Assembly: GCA_015232165.1 (NCBI GenBank)
Contig: JADGAE010000123.1
Span: 1 to 6,034 of the forward strand
Reading direction: 5' to 3'
DNA: 6,034 nucleotides
DNA from: Nitrospirota bacterium
Lineage (GTDB): Bacteria; Nitrospirota; Thermodesulfovibrionia; Thermodesulfovibrionales; Magnetobacteriaceae
Positions 1-3,710 of this stretch are shown here, piece by piece. The notes beneath the pieces were generated by a model. It had not been told where the DNA came from. It worked only from the letters and a program-made list of their open reading frames with translations, and did not search any database. The translations under genes were made by a program, and so were the position numbers. Each line of letters opens with the position of its first letter. Position 1 is the first letter of the stretch.

Positions 1-131
1 TGAAAGAGCTTGAAGTTGCGCTTAAACGGGATATGAAAGAGCTTGAAGTTGCGCTTAAACGGGATATGAAAGAGCTTGAAGTTGCGTTTAAACAGGACTT
101 GAAAGAGCTTGAAGTTGCGTTTAAACAGGAC
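1..131 (+). repeat. In-frame 33-bp tandem repeat, about four units
   Basis: Units lie at 1-32 (first base cut off by the window edge), 33-65, 66-98 and 99-131. Units 1 and 2 are identical where both are visible. Units 3 and 4 differ only in their first base (ATG versus TTG). The two pairs differ from each other at three positions near the unit end (gcgCttaaacGggaT versus gcgTttaaacAggaC). A partial unit (132-152) and a diverged unit starting at 153 follow. Near identity at silent positions points to recent duplication or gene conversion. Each unit encodes 11 residues, so copy-number change keeps frame and only alters coiled-coil length. Confidence 0.92.
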
Positions 132-251
132 ATGGACTTGCTTAGACGCGACATGAAAGAGCTTGAGCTACGCCTGTCTATCCGGTTAGGCACTATCATG
201 GCTGCGGGTATTGCAGCCATAGCCGTGTTGATGAAGCTGTTTCCGCACTGA
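1..251 (+). CDS. Hendecad-repeat coiled-coil protein with C-terminal membrane anchor (5' end outside window)
   Basis: The reading frame is open from the left edge (first whole codon at 3) to TGA at 249-251. The ATG at 33 is therefore probably internal, one of several Met codons that begin repeat units. Visible protein is a chain of 11-residue units such as MKELEVALKRD and MKELEVAFKQD, then a shorter MDLLRRD and a diverged MKELELRLSI. Hydrophobic residues at unit positions 1, 4 and 8 among alternating Glu and Lys/Arg suggest a charged hendecad coiled coil. It ends in about 17 hydrophobic residues (roughly 186-239, GTIMAAGIAAIAVLMKLF) followed by PH, which fits a single C-terminal transmembrane anchor. 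The layout resembles small DUF1640/CCDC90-like bacterial proteins of unknown function; this is resemblance only. No enzymatic motif is visible and no function is assigned. A hairpin follows the stop codon. Confidence 0.75.
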   Translation, partial: KELEVALKRDMKELEVALKRDMKELEVAFKQDLKELEVAFKQDMDLLRRDMKELELRLSIRLGTIMAAGIAAIAVLMKLFPH

Positions 252-269
252 GTAATTCCGTTCCCTTTT

Positions 270-297
270 GAGGCCATCCCGTCAAGGTGGCTTCTTT
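270..297 (+). terminator. Possible intrinsic terminator after the coiled-coil gene
   Basis: GAGGCCA (270-276) pairs with TGGCTTC (288-294), including one G-U pair, around an 11-nt loop. It is followed by TTT then GTGG. It lies 18 nt after the TGA at 249-251. The T-tract is short, so efficiency is doubtful. The 3' arm and tail recur at the end of the glycosyltransferase gene on the other strand, which supports a 3'-end role. Confidence 0.45.
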
Positions 298-315
298 GTG
301 GCCGGTATGCACCAC

Positions 316-345
316 CCACCCTTTCTCATGCCACCCTTTCTCATG
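316..345. repeat. Perfect 15-bp tandem duplication
   Basis: CCACCCTTTCTCATG occurs at 316-330 and again, identically and directly adjacent, at 331-345. It sits in the non-coding gap between the coiled-coil gene and the 3' end of the carbonic anhydrase gene. No coding role is apparent. Confidence 0.85.
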
Positions 346-358
346 TGAGGTTTGAGGA

Positions 359-391
359 GAGGGTTGTGGCACCCCCGCACAAACCGCCCTC
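359..391 (-). other. Weak stem-loop downstream of the carbonic anhydrase gene
   Basis: TTGTG/CACAA (364-368 with 378-382) closes a 9-nt C-rich loop (G-rich on the minus strand). Outer pairing of GAGGG (359-363) with CCCTC (387-391) is possible across a 4-nt bulge. In the minus orientation it lies about 25 nt past the carbonic anhydrase stop, where a terminator or mRNA 3'-end structure would be expected. No T-run follows it, so it is not a clear intrinsic terminator. Confidence 0.25.
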
Positions 392-416
392 CTTCTCTCT
401 ACTCTTCTTCTTTATC

Positions 417-1154
417 TTATTCGATGGTGCGGTCGTTGACTGGTTGGACGGGCCTGGCGTTTTTGCCGATTACAGACAGGAACTTATCCTTCTGTTCCTT
501 TGAGACCTCAATGTGGGCCTTGAGCACGTTCCAGGTTACCTTTTCGCTGCATGGGGGCGTTGTTAACGAACCGCTGTAGCGATACAGTGTATAGTCTGCC
601 GGGAGGAGGTCTGCAGGGTTGAACTTAATGCCTTCTACCGGCTTTTCCACTCCGACCTTGTCCGGGAGGTTGGCCCATATGGCCTTGACTACGGGGTTCT
701 CCTTGCCTTCCTTCATAAATACGCCCACTACGGCCAGTTCGCCCTTGTCGTTTTTATGCACGAGGTGAACCTCCATCTCGTAGGGCATTCCACCCACAAC
801 GTGCTCACTTGGGCTGTGGAAGTGGTATTGGAGTAGGCCGTACTTCTTGCCATCGATGGTTACGGTGCTTCCCGGGGCGACGTTGACCTGGATCGTGTGG
901 CCGTTGTTGAGGGTCTTTATGGAGCCGGGCTTGTAGTTGAAGCCTATGCTCTTGACCGGGGTCTTTACCTCTTTGGGGAGGTCTACGGGGGATTGATTCT
1001 TGCCTATTTTGCAAACCTCGGAGAAGTCCCCCCAGTGTTCTGGTCCTTCCTTACCCTCGTAACCCCAGTGGGCTGCTTGCTCACCACCGTAGCTCATGGA
1101 GCTTACGCAAAGCAGAAGTACTACCGCTAATGCAACTGACGTAAATCGTTTCAT
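417..1154 (-). CDS. Periplasmic alpha-class carbonic anhydrase
   Basis: Zinc enzyme interconverting CO2 and bicarbonate, 245 aa, normal length for a bacterial alpha-CA. Residues 1-23 are a Sec signal peptide (MKRF, hydrophobic core, cleavage near SYG/GE), so the enzyme should work in the periplasm. Cys16 follows LLL, a poor lipobox. The HWGY...GPEHW start and NQSPVDL (53-59) are family hallmarks. Zinc ligands are His111 and His113 (QYHFH) and His130 (EVHLVH). His86 in NNGH matches the proton-shuttle His64 of human CA II. Glu117 (SEH) and Thr198 (LTTPPC) match the Glu106/Thr199 gate. Cys48 and Cys202 match the usual bacterial disulfide pair. The active site looks intact. It is a single gene with its own promoter and Shine-Dalgarno, divergent from the histidine kinase gene. 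Likely uses are CO2/bicarbonate supply for uptake or fixation, or periplasmic pH buffering; the sequence does not decide. Confidence 0.96.
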   Translation of the reverse strand: MKRFTSVALAVVLLLCVSSMSYGGEQAAHWGYEGKEGPEHWGDFSEVCKIGKNQSPVDLPKEVKTPVKSIGFNYKPGSIKTLNNGHTIQVNVAPGSTVTIDGKKYGLLQYHFHSPSEHVVGGMPYEMEVHLVHKNDKGELAVVGVFMKEGKENPVVKAIWANLPDKVGVEKPVEGIKFNPADLLPADYTLYRYSGSLTTPPCSEKVTWNVLKAHIEVSKEQKDKFLSVIGKNARPVQPVNDRTIE

Positions 1155-1160
1155 GTGTTT

Positions 1161-1168
1161 CTCCTTTT
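1161..1168 (-). promoter_or_regulatory. Ribosome binding site of the carbonic anhydrase gene
   Basis: In the minus direction AAAAGGAG is followed by a 6-nt spacer (AAACAC) and the ATG at 1154-1152. This fixes the start codon, in agreement with the signal peptide. Confidence 0.85.
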
Positions 1169-1193
1169 ATGTTTTTTTTGTTCGCGAATGTTT

Positions 1194-1222
1194 ATTCTAC
1201 ACTTTTCTAAAAAATTTTTCAA
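1194..1222 (-). promoter_or_regulatory. Sigma-70-like promoter of the carbonic anhydrase gene
   Basis: In the minus direction the -35 box TTGAAA (1222-1217) and -10 box TAGAAT (1199-1194) are separated by exactly 17 bp of AT-rich spacer. Each box matches the consensus (TTGACA, TATAAT) at five of six bases. Transcription should start near 1187, giving a leader of about 33 nt that contains the Shine-Dalgarno. Confidence 0.65.
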
Positions 1223-1243
1223 TGCAATGTTGTAAAATATATT
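1216..1243 (+). promoter_or_regulatory. Weak candidate promoter of the histidine kinase gene
   Basis: TTTTCA (1216-1221, four of six consensus bases), a 16-bp spacer and TATATT (1238-1243, five of six) form the best plus-strand match before the ATG at 1248. A start point about 7 nt past the -10 box would fall at or near the ATG, implying a leaderless or almost leaderless mRNA. Consistent with this, the bases before the ATG (GTTGTAAAATATATTAACG) hold no Shine-Dalgarno. The -35 box overlaps the opposite-strand -35 box of the carbonic anhydrase promoter. The AT-rich background makes chance matches easy. Confidence 0.3.
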
Positions 1244-1247
1244 AACG

Positions 1248-3638
1248 ATGAATAAGAAAAGCGCGTATAGAGCTGTATTGATTATAGCCTTGTCGATATT
1301 TATTGTCTTACCCCTGGCGGACGTTTTTCTGGTCTACCCTGCGTTTATAAACCTCATGGTAAAAAACACGGAAGATGAGGCGGTGCGCGTTGCCAGACAC
1401 ATGTCATCCCTGCTGCCTCTGCAAGGGCACGTGCAGTCAAGCGAGTCCTTACCGGATGGCTTCTCCGCCCAAGTTCTGGAGTTAATGGAGGACTTCAACA
1501 TCGTCAAGGTAAAGCTGTTTTCAATAGAGGGCAAGGCGCTGTTCTCTACTGTTGCTGAGGACGTTGGAAAGATAAACACGGCCGGGTATTTTAGAGACAC
1601 CGTCTTGCATGGAGGGGTCTATACCAAGCTTGTCAAAAAAGGCAGAGATTCCCTGGAGAGCCAGAAGTACGGCTCCGACGTGATAGAGACATATGTGCCG
1701 GTTATAAGGGACGGTAAGGTCGTTGGGGTATTTGAGGTATACTATGACGTTACAGGCAAAAAGGCGTCCGTTGACAACCTTATCAGCCGTTCTTACGTCA
1801 TGCTCTTTGTAATGGCGTTTGTTTATCTGTTGACGATCATCGCTATCAGTCTGCGTTCAAAGGCGCAAGAAGGCCGGCGCTATAACGAAGACCAGGACAA
1901 GCATACGGTTGCCAGGCTCGTTACGATCATGGTTGTTGCCCTGTTTGCCACAGAGATATCGATCATGATGCTTTTAAACTATGTGTTACCACCTATGCCT
2001 GGATTTATAGGCACTTTCATAGACGGCATCCTGTTGGTAATTATAGTAAACCCGCTTCTATACATATTCTGCTTCAAGCCCATGCTGGCACAGATAAGCG
2101 TTCGTCAACGGGCGGAGCAAATGAGCCGTGAAAAGTCCATCTATCTCGACTGCATACTCAATTCCTCTACGGATATGGGGATAATAGCAACCGATGTGGA
2201 TTTGTATATAAAGTATTACAATCAGGAGGCGGAACGTCTGTTGGGATTCAAGAGAGACGAGGTCCTGGGCAAGACTGTCACGCATATGCACGAGCGGGCA
2301 AATGTAGACCCGCCAAGGTTTAGACCAACACTGGAGAGGCTTAAAAATACGGAGACCTCGACCTTTGCGTTCCAACTGAAAAAGGAGGATGGCGTGCACT
2401 TTATCGAGGCCAGGGTCAGCGGCATATGGGACGAACAGACGACCCTGGTCGGTTATGTGATGATGATCAAGGATACCACACGGCAGAGGGCTGAACAGGA
2501 GCGGATGCGCCGCCTTATCAGGAGTGTGGAGTCGGCGGGAGAATCCGTCATCATAACGGATACCTCCGGCGTGGTTGAATATGTAAATCCATCATTTACG
2601 AAATTAACCGGTTATGAGGCAGTTGAGGTCATCGGCAAGAAATCGAATTTGTTAAAGAACGGGCTCAACAGCGACGACCTCTACAAGGAACTCTGGTATA
2701 CCATACTCGGTGGTGAGATATGGAATGGTGAGGTTACAGACAAGCGCAAGGATGGTTCGCTGTATGACGTCCAGCTCACCGTTGCTCCGGTATTTGAAGT
2801 CGGAGGTAAGGTCGGGGGGTTTATCACAATCCAGCGGGATATATCCGAGTTAAAGGCGCTGCAAAAATCCCTGGAGAAAAAGGTCGAAGACGGGATCAGG
2901 GAAAATCTCCGGCAACAACAGATGTTGGTTCAACAGTCCAAGATGGCCGCCATGGGCGAGATGATCGGGGCAATAGCACACCAGTGGCGTCAACCCCTAA
3001 ATGGTCTTGGGCTGATGATCCAGGATGTCATTGACGCATATGAATATGGCGAACTAAACAAGGTCTACCTTGATAATTTTACCAGTGACGCCGTTAAACA
3101 GATCAACTTTATGGCACAGACGATCGATGACTTCAGGAACTTTTTCAAGCCCTCAAAGGAAAAGGCTGAGTTTAGCATTGTTGGGGCAATTAAACAGGTC
3201 ATGGATATTGTCCAGACGCTGTTCTATACCCATAACATTAGCGTCGGGATCAAGGGTGAAGAAGAGATAACCATAACCGGCTACCGGAATGAGTTTATGC
3301 AGGTGATACTCAACATCATAAACAACGCAAGAGACGCCATACTGGAAGTCAGGGAGCACAAGGGTACACATGATGGGTTAATCTCAATAGACATACGCAG
3401 AGACAATGCCGTTGTAAGCATAGAGATCAAGGACAACGGCGGAGGCATCCCCGACGACGTCAAGGACAGACTGTTTGAACCCTACTTTACAACCAAGGGG
3501 GAAGGGCATGGTACCGGGATTGGTCTGTATCTGTCGCGGGTCATCATAGAGGAAAACATGGGCGGCAGGCTCTGCGTTGACAACGACGCAGATGGTGCGG
3601 TCTTTACAATAGAGGTCGGCAAGAGGGAAGGAGGGTAA
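1248..3638 (+). CDS. Membrane sensor histidine kinase with two PAS domains (orphan)
   Basis: Signal-sensing kinase that should autophosphorylate on His and pass phosphate to an unlinked response regulator; 796 aa. TM1 is about 8-30. Residues 31-180 are an extracytoplasmic region whose end (ETYVPVIRDGKVVGVFEVYYDV) looks PDC/Cache-like. TM2 is 182-201. A second hydrophobic hairpin (about 222-246 and 255-276) follows. PAS1 is about 297-412 and PAS2 about 420-533, the latter with the NifL-type pattern (NGEVTDKRKDGSLYDVQLTV) and no LOV cysteine. A helical linker (533-570) leads to the H-box AIAHQWRQPLN with His578. ATP-binding motifs are all present: N-box NIINNARDAI (Asn693), G1 DNGGGIP (729-735), F-box LFEPYFTTK (742-750) and G2 GTGIGL (755-760). 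It should be active. No receiver or HAMP domain is seen. The start is fixed by an in-frame stop at 1233-1235 and by TM1, although no Shine-Dalgarno is visible. The ligand is unknown. Confidence 0.95.
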   Translation: MNKKSAYRAVLIIALSIFIVLPLADVFLVYPAFINLMVKNTEDEAVRVARHMSSLLPLQGHVQSSESLPDGFSAQVLELMEDFNIVKVKLFSIEGKALFSTVAEDVGKINTAGYFRDTVLHGGVYTKLVKKGRDSLESQKYGSDVIETYVPVIRDGKVVGVFEVYYDVTGKKASVDNLISRSYVMLFVMAFVYLLTIIAISLRSKAQEGRRYNEDQDKHTVARLVTIMVVALFATEISIMMLLNYVLPPMPGFIGTFIDGILLVIIVNPLLYIFCFKPMLAQISVRQRAEQMSREKSIYLDCILNSSTDMGIIATDVDLYIKYYNQEAERLLGFKRDEVLGKTVTHMHERANVDPPRFRPTLERLKNTETSTFAFQLKKEDGVHFIEARVSGIWDEQTTLVGYVMMIKDTTRQRAEQERMRRLIRSVESAGESVIITDTSGVVEYVNPSFTKLTGYEAVEVIGKKSNLLKNGLNSDDLYKELWYTILGGEIWNGEVTDKRKDGSLYDVQLTVAPVFEVGGKVGGFITIQRDISELKALQKSLEKKVEDGIRENLRQQQMLVQQSKMAAMGEMIGAIAHQWRQPLNGLGLMIQDVIDAYEYGELNKVYLDNFTSDAVKQINFMAQTIDDFRNFFKPSKEKAEFSIVGAIKQVMDIVQTLFYTHNISVGIKGEEEITITGYRNEFMQVILNIINNARDAILEVREHKGTHDGLISIDIRRDNAVVSIEIKDNGGGIPDDVKDRLFEPYFTTKGEGHGTGIGLYLSRVIIEENMGGRLCVDNDADGAVFTIEVGKREGG

Positions 3639-3645
3639 AAGAAGT

Positions 3646-3699
3646 GTGGCGGATGGGGTGAGACACCACGGCCACTAAAGAAGCCACCTTGCCTCCTTT
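3646..3699. terminator. Convergent terminator region between kinase and glycosyltransferase genes
   Basis: In the minus direction, 16 nt past the glycosyltransferase stop, GAGGC (3695-3691) pairs with GCTTC (3684-3680) across a 6-nt loop and is followed by TTT. A second minus-strand hairpin pairs GTGGC (3675-3671) with GCCAC (3650-3646), enclosing GGTG/CACC, and is followed by ACTTCTTTTA. Read on the plus strand, the first structure has one A-C mismatch and ends in CCTTTTA, so it may also stop kinase transcripts. Stems are short and T-tracts interrupted. Confidence 0.45.
3670..3691 (-). repeat. Second copy of a 3'-end element also present at 283-303
   Basis: In the minus direction this reads CAAGGTGGCTTCTTT, then A, then GTGGCC. 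Positions 283-303 on the plus strand read the same 15 bases directly followed by GTGGCC. The two copies differ only by one inserted base. Each lies shortly after a stop codon in the gene's own orientation (about 32 nt and 20 nt away) and supplies the 3' arm and T-tail of a hairpin. Confidence 0.6.
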
Positions 3700-3710
3700 T
3701 ATCCCGGTCA

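Noticed and set aside
33..251. ATG at 33 as the start of the coiled-coil gene
   Set aside because: The frame and the repeat pattern continue unbroken to the left window edge and every unit begins with Met or Leu, so this Met is most likely internal.
352..579. Plus-strand open frame of 75 codons overlapping the carbonic anhydrase 3' end
   Set aside because: It lies partly antisense to conserved carbonic anhydrase sequence, and its translation is Ser-rich with no domain signal.
1107..1109. Lipoprotein signal in the carbonic anhydrase (Cys16)
   Set aside because: The residues before the cysteine are LLL; a lipobox needs a small residue at -1. The peptide also continues to a normal Sec cleavage region near residue 23.
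2600..2680. LOV-type flavin cysteine in PAS2
   Set aside because: The segment reads GKKSNLLKNG, without the cysteine of the LOV GxNCRFLQ motif, so photochemistry is not supported. Non-covalent flavin or another ligand cannot be judged.
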